Assembly: GCA_027438535.1 (NCBI GenBank)
Contig: DAIAMA010000025.1
Span: 1 to 11,026 of the forward strand
Source of the DNA: a bacterium
Lineage (GTDB): Bacteria; Pseudomonadota; Gammaproteobacteria; Burkholderiales; Thiobacteraceae
Direction: 5' to 3'
DNA length: 11,026 bases
The notes beneath the pieces were generated by a model, which saw only the letters and a program-made list of their open reading frames with translations, was not told where the DNA came from and did no database searches. Numbering within the stretch: position 1 is the first letter of the stretch; every line of letters begins with the position of its first letter. The position numbers and the translations under genes are program-made. Below are positions 1-7,886 of this stretch, piece by piece.

Positions 1-516
1 GCTGCTCGCACCAAGGAATCGTCGGTATACGTCGCGAACCACGAGAAGATTTTCCAAGTCGGCGACAGTTACTTGGCGATTACCGGCACCACTACTTTCA
101 AACTCATTCTCACGGAATATTTCGCGCAGCTCGAAACCCTGCCGCGCTTCGACTCGGTGCCGAGCATTTTCCGTACTTGGCAGGAATTGCATACGGCGAT
201 GAAGGAGCGTTATTTCCTGAATGCGAACGAAGACAAAGAAGACGATGTCGAAACCTCGCGCTTTTACGTGCTGATCGCCAGCCCACATGGCATCTTCGGT
301 GTCGCGCCGCACCGCACAGTGCAAGAATTTTCCAAATTTTACGCTTATGGCGCCGGCGCGGAATACGCCATGGGCGCGCTCTACGCCGCTTACGATCAGC
401 CCAAACTCAATGCCGAAGCCTTGGCGCGGCTGGCGGTCGAAGCCGCCGCCGAGTTCGACGATAGTACCGGCGGCCCGGTTACCAGCCACGCAATACGCGC
501 AGCCAAAAAGAAATAG
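1..516 (+). CDS. Proteasome-like Ntn-hydrolase subunit (BPH/HslV-like), 5' end cut by window edge
   Basis: The frame is open from base 1 to the TAG at 514-516, giving 171 residues with no credible start. A TTG at 73 lies inside the conserved fold, so the gene begins before the window. Features of the proteasome beta/HslV superfamily are visible: [15 protein letters not shown] near the visible N-terminus, a central [16 protein letters not shown] strand pair, and the [15 protein letters not shown] helix motif near residue 120. The acidic linker ([10 protein letters not shown]) and overall pattern fit the betaproteobacterial proteasome homologue BPH better than classical HslV, which is an inference from memory. 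Members are N-terminal-threonine peptidases that form double rings in the cytoplasm. The catalytic Thr1 and roughly 25 residues are missing here, so activity cannot be judged. No HslU ATPase follows. The stop is 8 bases before the YajQ start, suggesting one transcript. HslV or Anbu are the alternatives. Confidence 0.68.
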   Translation, partial: AARTKESSVYVANHEKIFQVGDSYLAITGTTTFKLILTEYFAQLETLPRFDSVPSIFRTWQELHTAMKERYFLNANEDKEDDVETSRFYVLIASPHGIFGVAPHRTVQEFSKFYAYGAGAEYAMGALYAAYDQPKLNAEALARLAVEAAAEFDDSTGGPVTSHAIRAAKKK

Positions 517-524
517 GAGCAAGT

Positions 525-1010
525 ATGCCTTCGTTCGATATCGTGTCCGAAGTGGACAAGCAAGAAGTAAAGAACGCGATCGAGCAAGTGAATAAAGAAG
601 TCTCCACCCGTTTCGACTTCAAAGGCTCGGATGCGCGCGTGGAGCAAGCGGACTACGTGCTGACGGTGTTCGCCGACGACGAATTCAAGCTCGATCAAGT
701 GCAGGAAATCCTCAATGCCAAGCTGATCAAGCGCGGCGTCGATATCAAATGCATGGAGATCGGCAAGGTCGAGAAAGTCAGCGGCAACAAAGTCAAACGC
801 ATCGCCACGGTCAAAACCGGCATCGAATCCGAGCTGGCGAAGAAAATCGTCAAGCTCTTCAAAGACAGCAAGCTCAAGGTACAAGCCAGTATTCAGGGCG
901 ACACCGTGCGCGTCTCCGGCGCGAAACGCGACGTGCTGCAAGAGGCGATCGCGCTGGCAAAAAAATCCATCAGCGATTTCCCGCTGCAATTCGGAAACTT
1001 CCGGGATTAA
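525..1010 (+). CDS. yajQ: YajQ-family nucleotide-binding protein
   Basis: This encodes 161 residues, the usual length for the YajQ family (DUF520, about 160 residues). The signature N-terminus [19 protein letters not shown], the RFDFKG segment at residues 29-34 and the C-terminal PLQFGNFRD are all intact. The fold is two ferredoxin-like halves, in the cytoplasm. In Xanthomonas a homologue binds cyclic di-GMP and modulates transcription; E. coli YajQ has been reported to bind nucleotides or RNA. Which ligand is used here cannot be told from sequence. The ATG at 525 is supported by AGGAG at 515-519, five bases upstream and overlapping the stop of the proteasome-like gene, so translation of the two is probably linked. 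No GGDEF, EAL or other cyclic di-GMP enzyme is nearby. Family assignment is very secure, physiological role is not. Confidence 0.95.
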   Translation: MPSFDIVSEVDKQEVKNAIEQVNKEVSTRFDFKGSDARVEQADYVLTVFADDEFKLDQVQEILNAKLIKRGVDIKCMEIGKVEKVSGNKVKRIATVKTGIESELAKKIVKLFKDSKLKVQASIQGDTVRVSGAKRDVLQEAIALAKKSISDFPLQFGNFRD

Positions 1011-1029
1011 TTCACCGCGAGGTGCGAGC

Positions 1030-1047
1030 AGCTTGCACGAACCCGCC
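1030..1047 (+). repeat. Left copy of imperfect 18-bp direct repeat flanking the MFS gene
   Basis: AGCTTGCACGAACCCGCC here matches AGCCTGCACGAGCCGGCC at 2443-2460 at 15 of 18 positions, in the same orientation. The copies sit at the extreme start and extreme end of the exporter reading frame and encode LHEPA in both places. The similarity does not extend outward. It may be coincidence or a trace of how the gene was inserted. Confidence 0.3.
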
Positions 1048-2463
1048 GCGATGCATAACACCCCGGTTAAGACCTATCTCCCCTGGGTCGTCGCAACGGC
1101 GCTGTTCATGGAGCAACTCGACTCCACCATCGTCAACACCGCCGTGCCCGCCATGGCGGCGAGCCTGCAGGTTACGCCGCTGAGCCTCAAGGCGGTCGTC
1201 ACCAGTTACATCCTGAGCCTGGCCGTCTGTATTCCGGTGAGCGGCTGGATGGCCGACCGCTTCGGCACGCGGCGGGTGTTCGGTATCGCGGTGGCGATAT
1301 TCACTCTATCTTCGGCGCTGTGCGGGCTGGCCATCAATGTGCCGATGCTGGTCGCGGCGCGTATGTTGCAGGGCATGGGCGCGGCGATGATGATGCCGGT
1401 GGGCAGGCTCGCGATTATTCGCACCTTCCAAAAATCGGAATTGCTGACGGCCATGAATTTCGTCATCATCCCCGCCTTGATCGGCCCGCTGCTCGGTCCC
1501 ACGGTGGGTGGCCTCATCGTGCACTGGGTGTCATGGCGCGAAATTTTCTTTGTCAACGTGCCGGTGGGTTTGATCGCGCTGCTGCTTATTCATCGCCACA
1601 TGCCGGATTATCGCGGCGCTGCAGCGCGCCCCTTGGATATCATTGGCCTCACCTTGTTCGGCTCCGGCATCGCACTGCTGTCGTGGCTGCTGGAAATATT
1701 CGGCGAACACCGGCTCGATATCACCTCGCTCGCCATTCTGCTGCTGCTCTCGCTCAATCTGCTGCTCGCTTACGGCTGGCATGCGCGCCAGGTGGCTTAT
1801 CCGCTGTTGCGTTTGGCGCTGTTTCGCGTACGCACGTTTCGCGTCTCGGTGGTCGGCGGCTTCATCACGCGGCTGGGGGTCGGTGGCTTGCCGTTTCTCC
1901 TGCCCTTTCTCTATCAAGTGGGCATGGGCCTGCCCGCGTGGCAATCGGGTCTGCTGATGATGCCTACCGCGGCGGGCGCCATGGCGATGAAGTTTCTCTC
2001 GACGCGCGTGCTGGGGCGCTATGGCTACCGCCGGGTACTGATCGTGAATACCGTTATGATCGGGCTCGTCATCGGCATCTTCTCGCTCGTGACGCCAGCC
2101 ACGCCGCTCGCCGTGATCGTACTGCTGGGTCTGGCGCTGGGCACGTTTAATTCGCTACAATTTTCGAGCATGAATTCGATGGCCTATGCGGACATTGAAA
2201 CGCCGGATTCGAGCATGGCCAGCACCATCGCCAGCACGCTACAGCAGATATCGATGAGCTTCGGGCTGGCGTGCGGGACGCTCCTGACCGCTTGGTACCT
2301 GGGGGGTGCGCCACAAACCGATCGTGCCGCCGTGACCAGCGCATTGCACCTCGCCTTCCTCAGTCTAGGCGCGCTGACGATATTCTCGTCGCTATCGTTT
2401 TGGACCTTACGCGCCAGCGATGGCGACAGTGTCAGCCGCGGAAGCCTGCACGAGCCGGCCTAA
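1033..2463 (+). CDS. DHA2-family MFS drug exporter (EmrB/QacA-like)
   Basis: This is a 476-residue inner-membrane proton/drug antiporter of the major facilitator superfamily. Seen directly: MEQLDSTIVNTAVPAM in the first membrane helix (Asp30, typical of the 14-helix DHA2 group), motif A GWMADRFGTRR at residues 71-81, a conserved arginine-bearing AARMLQGMGAA helix near 108-118, and motif C GPLLGPTVGG at 151-160, which marks exporters. The rest is a run of hydrophobic helices to the C-terminus. The substrate cannot be predicted. No EmrA-type membrane-fusion partner or outer-membrane channel lies beside it. The start is uncertain: TTG at 1033 has GAGGTG at 1019-1024 ahead of it, whereas ATG at 1051 has no visible ribosome site; both give a normal protein. 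It follows yajQ by 22 bases and ends 18 bases from the convergent amidotransferase gene with no terminator hairpin between. An 18-base near-repeat occurs at both ends of the gene. Confidence 0.93.
   Translation: MHEPAAMHNTPVKTYLPWVVATALFMEQLDSTIVNTAVPAMAASLQVTPLSLKAVVTSYILSLAVCIPVSGWMADRFGTRRVFGIAVAIFTLSSALCGLAINVPMLVAARMLQGMGAAMMMPVGRLAIIRTFQKSELLTAMNFVIIPALIGPLLGPTVGGLIVHWVSWREIFFVNVPVGLIALLLIHRHMPDYRGAAARPLDIIGLTLFGSGIALLSWLLEIFGEHRLDITSLAILLLLSLNLLLAYGWHARQVAYPLLRLALFRVRTFRVSVVGGFITRLGVGGLPFLLPFLYQVGMGLPAWQSGLLMMPTAAGAMAMKFLSTRVLGRYGYRRVLIVNTVMIGLVIGIFSLVTPATPLAVIVLLGLALGTFNSLQFSSMNSMAYADIETPDSSMASTIASTLQQISMSFGLACGTLLTAWYLGGAPQTDRAAVTSALHLAFLSLGALTIFSSLSFWTLRASDGDSVSRGSLHEPA
2443..2460 (+). 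repeat. Right copy of imperfect 18-bp direct repeat flanking the MFS gene
   Basis: This is the second copy, forming the last six codons of the exporter before its TAA. It differs from the 1030-1047 copy at three positions. No transposase, attachment site or target-site duplication is associated with it. Confidence 0.3.
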
Positions 2464-2481
2464 TTCCATTGCACCGTATGC

Positions 2482-3189
2482 TCACTGTTTCAAACCTTGA
2501 ATCCAGCGGCTATACAGTTGTGCGGCAATAGCATTGAGCGCGCTCAGCTTCGTTTCCATTTCCAGCGCCATCTGTTCCGGCGTTTGCACCGCCGGGCTGT
2601 GCGCGGCCGCGATTTCGTCTTGGCCCACGGCGCACCAGGTTTCGATCATTTCGCGCGTCATCTCCACATGGCACTGCATGCCCAGATGCTTGCCCATGGC
2701 GTAAGCCTGATTGGCGCAGTAGGGTGACTCTAAAATCCGGGTCGCCCCGGCGGGAATGGAAAAAGTTTCGCCATGCCAATGAAACGACAAAAACCTGCTG
2801 GGCGCGCCATTGAACCAGGTGCGCGCAATGGGGCTATCGACGACCGACACCTCGCCCCACCCGATTTCCTTGATGGGGGTCTGCGTCACCTCGCCTCCCA
2901 GCGCTTTGGCGATGAGTTGCCCGCCCAGGCAGTGGCCCAGTACGGGAATATCTTGCTGCACCGCGGCGCGAATCAGATTCAGTGCCGGTGGAATCCAGGG
3001 CAAATCGTCGTTCACGCTCATCGGCCCGCCCATGAAGACCAGGCCGGCGTAGGCGCCAGGCTCGGCGGGAACCGGCGCGCCGGCGTCGATCTTGATCAAT
3101 TCCAGCGGAATATTTTGCTTTTGCAAAAATGTGGCAAAATAGCCTGGCCCCTCGGTCGGGGTATGGCGGAAAACGGCAACCGGTTTCAT
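2482..3189 (-). CDS. Class I glutamine amidotransferase-like protein
   Basis: From the ATG at 3189 this is 235 residues, a free-standing class I (triad) glutamine amidotransferase domain resembling the GMP-synthase N-terminal family and gamma-glutamyl hydrolases. The nucleophile elbow GHCLGGQ places Cys87. The oxyanion-loop segment VFMGGPMSVND is at 51-61. HVE in MQCHVEMT supplies His174 and Glu176, so the Cys-His-Glu triad is complete. A conserved FHWHGETF is at 137-144. Such proteins release ammonia from glutamine or cleave gamma-glutamyl bonds; the acceptor here is unknown and no synthetase partner is adjacent. An in-frame ATG at 3204 adds five residues, but MKPVAVFRH is the natural family start. 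Neither start has a clear Shine-Dalgarno sequence. The gene is divergent from the aspartic protease with 13 bases between starts and convergent with the exporter, so it is probably monocistronic. Confidence 0.9.
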   Translation of the reverse strand: MKPVAVFRHTPTEGPGYFATFLQKQNIPLELIKIDAGAPVPAEPGAYAGLVFMGGPMSVNDDLPWIPPALNLIRAAVQQDIPVLGHCLGGQLIAKALGGEVTQTPIKEIGWGEVSVVDSPIARTWFNGAPSRFLSFHWHGETFSIPAGATRILESPYCANQAYAMGKHLGMQCHVEMTREMIETWCAVGQDEIAAAHSPAVQTPEQMALEMETKLSALNAIAAQLYSRWIQGLKQ

Positions 3190-3202
3190 AGAGAGGGCAA
3201 CC

Positions 3203-3853
3203 ATGAAGAAGATGCGCTATTTTATTGCAGCCGGATGCGTCTGGCTAATCGCCCTAAGCACGGCTCAGGCGACGGATGTCGAGGTTTCCGGCCTGTTCAG
3301 CGGCAAGGCGCTGGTAACGATCAATGGCGGCAGGCCGCGCATGTTATCCGCGGGGCAAGCCTCGCCCGAGGGAGTGAAACTCCTGAGTGCCAATTCCAAC
3401 GCGGCCATTTTCGAAATCGACGGCAAAAAACAAACCCTCAACATGGGGCAGAGCATTTCCACCGCCAGCGCGAGCGGCACCAAACCCACCGTGAAATTAG
3501 TGGCCAGTAACGGCGGGCACTTCCTGACCACCGGCAGCATCAACGGCTACCCCATCCATTTTATGGTCGATACCGGCGCCACTACGATTGCGTTCAGCAC
3601 CGCCCAAGCCCAGGCCATGGGCCTCGACCTGCGCCATGCTCAACGCGGCGGCGTCACCACTGCCTCGGGCTTCGCCAACAGTTACCGCGTCATGCTCAAT
3701 AACGTCAAAGTCGGCGATATTTCCCTGAACATGGTCGAAGCCGTGGTGATCGATAGCATGCCGGGGGATATGGCGTTGCTGGGAAACAGCTTTCTCTCGC
3801 GCCTGGAAATGAAGCGCGAGGGGACGGTATTAACGCTGACGAAAAACTACTAG
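3203..3853 (+). CDS. Exported retropepsin-like aspartic protease (clan AA family)
   Basis: The protein has 216 residues. Residues 1-23 form a signal peptide: a lysine/arginine start, a hydrophobic core, and a STAQA|TD cleavage site after Ala23. The mature protein is therefore predicted to be periplasmic. A glycine-rich beta domain follows (about 25-95). The retropepsin-like domain (about 100-216) has the active-site triplet VDTGATT with Asp123 and the downstream hydrophobic-Gly element ALLGNSFL near 190-197, the order seen in bacterial single-lobe aspartic proteases (TIGR02281-type), which are expected to act as dimers. Substrates are unknown. GAGAGG at 3191-3196 lies 6 bases before the ATG at 3203 and fixes the start. 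Because the divergent amidotransferase begins 14 bases upstream, the promoter must lie inside that coding region. A strong terminator follows the stop by about 20 bases, so the gene is probably transcribed alone. Confidence 0.92.
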   Translation: MKKMRYFIAAGCVWLIALSTAQATDVEVSGLFSGKALVTINGGRPRMLSAGQASPEGVKLLSANSNAAIFEIDGKKQTLNMGQSISTASASGTKPTVKLVASNGGHFLTTGSINGYPIHFMVDTGATTIAFSTAQAQAMGLDLRHAQRGGVTTASGFANSYRVMLNNVKVGDISLNMVEAVVIDSMPGDMALLGNSFLSRLEMKREGTVLTLTKNY

Positions 3854-3872
3854 CCGCGCAATGCGTGAGACG

Positions 3873-3910
3873 AAATAAAAAGGGCGAGGATAGCCTCGCC
3901 CTTTTTATTT
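3873..3910. terminator. Bidirectional rho-independent terminator
   Basis: A perfect 17-bp inverted repeat (3873-3889 with 3894-3910) encloses a four-base ATAG loop. The inner arm is GC-rich (GGGCGAGG/CCTCGCCC) and the outer part is A-rich on one side and T-rich on the other. It therefore gives a hairpin plus U-tract in both directions. It sits 20 bases after the aspartic protease stop and 14 bases beyond the end of folE2, so it can end both convergent transcripts. Confidence 0.95.
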
Positions 3911-3923
3911 CTGCAAACGTCCG

Positions 3924-4727
3924 CTAGCGCTTGGTCTTGTCGCGCTCGATCAGCGCATACGCTGAGTGATTGTGGATCGACTCGAAGTTTTCGGATTCCA
4001 CCACATAGGCGTCGATGCGTTTATCTTTATTCAGCACCGCCGCCACGTCGCGCACCATGTCTTCGACAAACTTGGGATTATCATAGGCGCGCTCGGTGAC
4101 GAATTTTTCGTCGGGGCGCTTGAGCAGGCCATAAAGTTCGCACGAGGCTTGCTCTTCGGCCATGCGCACGACTTCCTCGATCCACACGAAACTGTTGGTG
4201 CGGGCGGTGATGGTGACATGCGAGCGCTGATTGTGCGCGCCATAGTCGGAAATCTTTTTCGAGCACGGGCATAGGCTAGTGACCGGCACCACCACCTTCA
4301 TCATCTGGCGATAAGCGCCTTTGTCGATTTCGCCGGTAAAAGTCACTTCATAATCCATCAAACTTTGCACGCCGGACACGGGCGCGGTCTTGTTGATGAA
4401 ATAAGGGAAACTCATCTCGACGCGGCCGGACTCGGCTTCGAGCTTGGTCACCATCTGGCGCAGCATATCTTCGAACGACTCGACCGAAATTTCGCGCTCG
4501 TAGCCGTTGAGAATCTCCAAAAAACGCGACATATGCGTGCCCTTGAAATGCTGGGGCAGGTGTACGTACATATTGAAATTGGCGATGGTATGCTGCACGC
4601 CGGCGCTTTTATCGGCGACACGCACCGGGTGGCGTACCGACTTAATGCCGACTCTATCGATAGCGATCTGGCGCGTATCGGGCGTGGCCTGCACGTCGGC
4701 AATCGGTAATTTTTCACATTGATTCAT
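3924..4727 (-). CDS. folE2: GTP cyclohydrolase FolE2 (type IB)
   Basis: FolE2 converts GTP to 7,8-dihydroneopterin triphosphate, the first step to folate pterins and, through QueD, to queuosine. It is unrelated in sequence to the zinc enzyme FolE and uses other metals. From ATG 4727 the protein has 267 residues. [21 protein letters not shown] at the N-terminus, [10 protein letters not shown] at 60-69, SLCPCSK with Cys153, GAHNQRSH with His165, Glu207 in RPDEKF and SIHNHSAYA near the C-terminus match the family; the Cys, His and Glu correspond to the metal ligands as I remember them from the Neisseria enzyme. The start at 4727 has AAGGA at ideal distance. An alternative ATG at 4754 adds nine residues (MNSAGKDNT), overlaps the dxs stop as ATGA, and lacks a ribosome site. 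It is the last gene of the xseB-ispA-dxs-folE2 operon and reads into the 3873-3910 terminator. Confidence 0.95.
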   Translation of the reverse strand: MNQCEKLPIADVQATPDTRQIAIDRVGIKSVRHPVRVADKSAGVQHTIANFNMYVHLPQHFKGTHMSRFLEILNGYEREISVESFEDMLRQMVTKLEAESGRVEMSFPYFINKTAPVSGVQSLMDYEVTFTGEIDKGAYRQMMKVVVPVTSLCPCSKKISDYGAHNQRSHVTITARTNSFVWIEEVVRMAEEQASCELYGLLKRPDEKFVTERAYDNPKFVEDMVRDVAAVLNKDKRIDAYVVESENFESIHNHSAYALIERDKTKR

Positions 4728-4750
4728 TGTGTTATCCTTGCCAGCAGAGT

Positions 4751-6637
4751 TCATTTCGCTAAAGTATACGCCAGATCAATAGTTGAGTAAAGAACTCGGG
4801 TACTACGTTTAACCGCCTCCACCACCCCTGCCGCATCCAAGCCGCAGCTCGTCAACAGCAAGGCCGGATCGCCATGCTCCACGAAGCGATCGGGCAAGCC
4901 CAGCAACAGCAGCCGCTTGGTGTTGCCCTGCTTGGCCAGATATTCGGCCACGGCGCTGCCCGCGCCGCCTTGGATCACGTTTTCTTCTATCGTCACCAAT
5001 AATTCATGGCTTTGCATAAGCTGTTTGATCAGCACCTCGTCCAGCGGTTTCACAAAACGCATGTCGGCGACGGTCGCGTTCAATTCTTCCGCGGCTTGCA
5101 GCGCCGCTTGCACCATGCTGCCGAAGGCCAATAGCGCGATTTTCTCGCCGCGCCGCACAATCCGCCCTTGGCCGATGGGTAAGGCCTGCATTTCGGTTTC
5201 GATTTTTGCGCCCACGCCGCTGCCGCGCGGATAGCGCACCGCGCTGGGGCCATTCAGCGTAAACGCGGTATAGAGCATTTGCCGGCATTCGTTTTCGTCC
5301 GACGGCGCCATCACCGTCATATTGGGAATACAGCGCAAAAAAGACAGGTCGAACGCGCCGGCATGCGTCGGGCCATCCGCGCCCACCAGCCCGGCGCGGT
5401 CGATGGCGAACACCACCGGTAGATTTTGCAGCGCCACATCGTGTATCAATTGATCGTAAGCACGCTGCAAGAACGTGGAATAAATCGCCACCACCGGCTT
5501 CAAGCCCTCGCACGCCAAGCCCGCGGCGAAGGTCAGCGCATGCTGCTCGGCAATGCCGACATCGAAATAGCGCTCCGGATGTTCCTCGGAGAATCTCACC
5601 ATGCCCGAGCCTTCGCGCATGGCCGGGGTGATGCCCACCAAACGCCAATCGCCGGCCGCCATATCGCACAGCCAGTCGCCGAAAACTTGGGTATAGCTCG
5701 GCTTGCTGCTGACTTTACTCGCCACGCCATCTGCCGGATCGAATTTCGCCACGCCGTGATATAGGCATGGATCGTCCTCCGCCAGCTTATAGCCTTGACC
5801 CTTCTTGGTGACGATGTGCAGAAACTGCGGGCCTTCGAGTTTTTTGATGTTGGATAAGGTATCGATCAACGCATCCAGATCGTGGCCATCTATCGGCCCT
5901 AAATAATTGAAGCCGAACTCCTCGAACAAGGTGCTGGGCACCACCATGCCCTTCATGTGTTCTTCCGCGCGCTTCGCCAATTCTTTAAATGGCGGAATCG
6001 CTTCCAACACTTTGCCGCCGCGCTTTCGCACCGTGTTATAAAAACGCCCCGACAACAGCTTGGCCAGATAGCGATTGAGCGCACCCACATTGGGCGAAAT
6101 CGACATTTCGTTGTCGTTCAAAATCACCAGCAAATTGGCATCGTTCGCGCCGGCGTTATTCAAGGCTTCGAGCGCCATGCCGCCAGTGAGCGCGCCATCG
6201 CCGATCACCGCCACCACGCGCCGCTCCAGGCCCTGGCGCTTGGCCGCCACCGCCATGCCGAATGCAGCGCTGATCGAGGTACTGGAATGTCCGGTGCCGA
6301 AGGTATCGTAAGGGCTCTCTTCGCGCTTCGGAAAACCGGCGATGCCACCCAACATGCGCAAGCGGCTCATCGCCTCGCGCCGCCCGGTGAGAATTTTATG
6401 CGCGTAAGTCTGGTGGCCCACGTCCCACACCAGCCGGTCATCCGGCGTGTTGAACACGTAATGCAGGGCCAGCGTGAGTTCTACCGTGCCCAAATTGGAA
6501 GCCAGGTGGCCGCCGGTCTTGGAAACGCTCTCGATCAAAAATCCGCGCAACTCTTCCGCCAGCACGGGCAACTCCTTGCGCGCCAGTTGCCGCAGTTGAT
6601 GTGGATCGTTAATCGTTTCGAGTAAGGGATAAGTCAT
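4751..6637 (-). CDS. dxs: 1-Deoxy-D-xylulose-5-phosphate synthase
   Basis: Dxs condenses pyruvate and glyceraldehyde 3-phosphate to DXP, the entry step of the MEP isoprenoid pathway, also feeding thiamin and pyridoxal synthesis. It is cytosolic and thiamin-diphosphate dependent. The 628 residues match the usual length of about 620-640. Visible in order: GGHLASNLG with His44, [14 protein letters not shown] at 114-127, the ThDP/magnesium motif [18 protein letters not shown] starting at 146, LYHGV with His294, GIAEQHA with the cofactor-activating Glu364, and [15 protein letters not shown] at 413-427 with Asp421 and His425. The transketolase C-terminal domain follows to the end, so all catalytic positions look intact. 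The ATG at 6637 ([12 protein letters not shown]) is the family start; only a weak GGCGG lies upstream. It starts 12 bases after the ispA stop and its TGA is near folE2, fitting one operon. Confidence 0.98.
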   Translation of the reverse strand: MTYPLLETINDPHQLRQLARKELPVLAEELRGFLIESVSKTGGHLASNLGTVELTLALHYVFNTPDDRLVWDVGHQTYAHKILTGRREAMSRLRMLGGIAGFPKREESPYDTFGTGHSSTSISAAFGMAVAAKRQGLERRVVAVIGDGALTGGMALEALNNAGANDANLLVILNDNEMSISPNVGALNRYLAKLLSGRFYNTVRKRGGKVLEAIPPFKELAKRAEEHMKGMVVPSTLFEEFGFNYLGPIDGHDLDALIDTLSNIKKLEGPQFLHIVTKKGQGYKLAEDDPCLYHGVAKFDPADGVASKVSSKPSYTQVFGDWLCDMAAGDWRLVGITPAMREGSGMVRFSEEHPERYFDVGIAEQHALTFAAGLACEGLKPVVAIYSTFLQRAYDQLIHDVALQNLPVVFAIDRAGLVGADGPTHAGAFDLSFLRCIPNMTVMAPSDENECRQMLYTAFTLNGPSAVRYPRGSGVGAKIETEMQALPIGQGRIVRRGEKIALLAFGSMVQAALQAAEELNATVADMRFVKPLDEVLIKQLMQSHELLVTIEENVIQGGAGSAVAEYLAKQGNTKRLLLLGLPDRFVEHGDPALLLTSCGLDAAGVVEAVKRSTRVLYSTIDLAYTLAK

Positions 6638-6649
6638 GGAACCGCCAAT

Positions 6650-7540
6650 TTAAAAGGGGCGCAAGACGATGAAATCCGCCAGATCGCGCAGCCGTTGCGC
6701 CGCTTGACCGAAACCGGCGAGCGCGTCGAGCGCATCCTGGCGCAGCGAATCCGCCAGCGCTTTGGCTTCCGTCACGCCCAGCACACTGACGTAAGTGGGT
6801 TTATTTTGCGCCGCATCCTTGCCCGCGGTCTTGCCCAGGGTAGCCGTGCTCGCCTCGGCATCCAGCACATCATCCACCACTTGGAAGGCAAGGCCAACGC
6901 ATTTCGCGAAGCGATCGAGTTTGGCCATTTCCGGCTCGGGCAATTCGCCGCATAAAGCGCCCAGCATCACCGCGGCGCGAATCAGCGCCCCGGTTTTATG
7001 AATATGCATCAACTCCAATTCCGGCAGCGTCAGCGCACGGCCCACCGAGTCCAAATCGATCGCCTGGCCGCCCGCCATGCCGCGCGAACCGGCGGCCACC
7101 GCCAGCAAGGTCACCATTTCCAATTGCTTATGCGCATCCTGCGCCAGCGGATAATGCGCGAGCAATTGGAACGCCAAGCTTTGCAGACTATCGCCCGCCA
7201 ACAGCGCGGTCGCCTCGTCGAACTCCACGTGCACCGTCGGCTTGCCGCGGCGCAATACATCGTCGTCCATGCACGGCAAATCGTCGTGCACCAGGGAATA
7301 GGCGTGAATCAATTCCACGGCCGCGGCGGCGATTTCCAGCCGCTCCGCATGCGCGCCGGCCACCTCGCCCGCCGCGAACACCAGCAGAGGTCGCACGCGC
7401 TTGCCGCCGCCCAAGGCCGCGTAGCGCATCGCCGCGTGCAAACGCTGCGGCATGATTTCCGCCGCGGGCAAGATACGCGCCAAGACTGTCTCCATGCGGC
7501 TTTGCAAGCCGAGGAGCCAGCCCTGAAAATCAGCTGCCAT
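6650..7540 (-). CDS. ispA: Farnesyl diphosphate synthase (geranyltranstransferase)
   Basis: This is a short-chain trans-prenyltransferase that joins isopentenyl diphosphate to DMAPP and geranyl diphosphate to make farnesyl diphosphate, precursor of quinone side chains, undecaprenyl phosphate and hopanoids. From ATG 7540 it has 296 residues, normal for IspA. Motifs seen: GGGKRVRP at 44-51, the first aspartate-rich region [10 protein letters not shown] at 85-94 followed by [23 protein letters not shown] near 151-165, [11 protein letters not shown] at 181-191, and the second region FQVVDDVLD at 219-227. Both magnesium-binding aspartate clusters are complete. A GTG at 7546 two codons upstream is an alternative start; the ATG was chosen as the commoner codon, with GGTG just before it. 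The start lies inside the end of xseB (11-base overlap), indicating translational coupling. Product chain length (C15 rather than C20) is inferred from family resemblance. Confidence 0.95.
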   Translation of the reverse strand: MAADFQGWLLGLQSRMETVLARILPAAEIMPQRLHAAMRYAALGGGKRVRPLLVFAAGEVAGAHAERLEIAAAAVELIHAYSLVHDDLPCMDDDVLRRGKPTVHVEFDEATALLAGDSLQSLAFQLLAHYPLAQDAHKQLEMVTLLAVAAGSRGMAGGQAIDLDSVGRALTLPELELMHIHKTGALIRAAVMLGALCGELPEPEMAKLDRFAKCVGLAFQVVDDVLDAEASTATLGKTAGKDAAQNKPTYVSVLGVTEAKALADSLRQDALDALAGFGQAAQRLRDLADFIVLRPF

Positions 7541-7763
7541 TATCACCGGGGAAATTTTCGAGTTGATTCGCTTCGGTCAGGACACGCACTTGGCTTTCGG
7601 CATCCTGAAGTTTTTGCTGACAGAATTTAAGCAGCTCCGTACCACGCTTATACGCCGCCAAGGATTCTTCGAGCGGCAACTGTCCGGCTTCCATATTGGC
7701 GACGATTTTTTCCAGCTCCGCTAGCGCGTCTTCGAATGCCGGTGCTTTCGGGGTTTTGCTCAT
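7530..7763 (-). CDS. xseB: Exodeoxyribonuclease VII small subunit
   Basis: XseB is the small helical subunit of exonuclease VII, which with several copies per XseA degrades single-stranded DNA in both directions during repair. The 77 residues match the family length of 70-85. The signature [47 protein letters not shown], given here in part only as [12 protein letters not shown] and [12 protein letters not shown], forms the expected helical hairpin. The ATG at 7763 is preceded by GGAG six bases upstream and by a sigma70-like promoter at 7788-7817. It is the first gene of the operon. xseA is not in this window, which is usual because the two subunit genes are commonly unlinked. The last codons overlap the start of ispA, an arrangement common in proteobacteria. 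Confidence 0.95.
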   Translation of the reverse strand: MSKTPKAPAFEDALAELEKIVANMEAGQLPLEESLAAYKRGTELLKFCQQKLQDAESQVRVLTEANQLENFPGDNGS

Positions 7764-7787
7764 GCCCGACTCCGCCTAAAAACGCTT

Positions 7788-7817
7788 AAAATACCGTAGT
7801 TTGCCCTATTTGGTCAA
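7788..7817 (-). promoter_or_regulatory. Sigma70-like promoter for the xseB-ispA-dxs-folE2 operon
   Basis: On the minus strand, TTGACC (7812-7817) matches the -35 consensus at 5 of 6 positions. An 18-base spacer leads to TATTTT (7788-7793), 4 of 6 for the -10. Transcription would begin near 7780, leaving a 5' leader of about 17 bases before the xseB ATG. The position at the head of the operon supports the call. Confidence 0.55.
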
Positions 7818-7856
7818 TGACGGTTGCGCTTCCCCCGGGCCATCCCGCGTATTTGC

Positions 7857-7886
7857 TTGACCATCTCGAAGCCATGGGCTGAGAAT
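7857..7886 (+). promoter_or_regulatory. Possible sigma70-like promoter for ylqF
   Basis: On the plus strand TTGACC (7857-7862) is separated by 18 bases from GAGAAT (7881-7886, 4 of 6 to the -10 consensus). It would give a leader of about 105 bases before the YlqF ATG at 7998. The -10 is weak and the region GC-rich, so this is tentative. Confidence 0.28.

Noticed and set aside
396..1061. Long antisense ORF (221 codons) opposite yajQ and the end of the proteasome-like gene
   Set aside because: Both plus-strand genes are strongly conserved families. The antisense frame has no recognisable motif and results from GC-rich codon use.
2464..2481. Terminator between the convergent exporter and amidotransferase genes
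   Set aside because: The 18 bases contain no inverted repeat or T-tract. Any termination there would have to be factor-dependent or lie within the coding regions.
2773..3510. Plus-strand ORF of 245 codons across the amidotransferase and aspartic protease starts
   Set aside because: It runs antisense to a gene with an intact catalytic triad and out of frame with the protease. The composition is low-complexity Arg/Gly/His, typical of a shadow frame.
5004..6625. Long alternative frames over dxs (5004-5669 minus, 5957-6625 plus)
   Set aside because: dxs is full length with all catalytic motifs, and these frames encode no recognisable domain.
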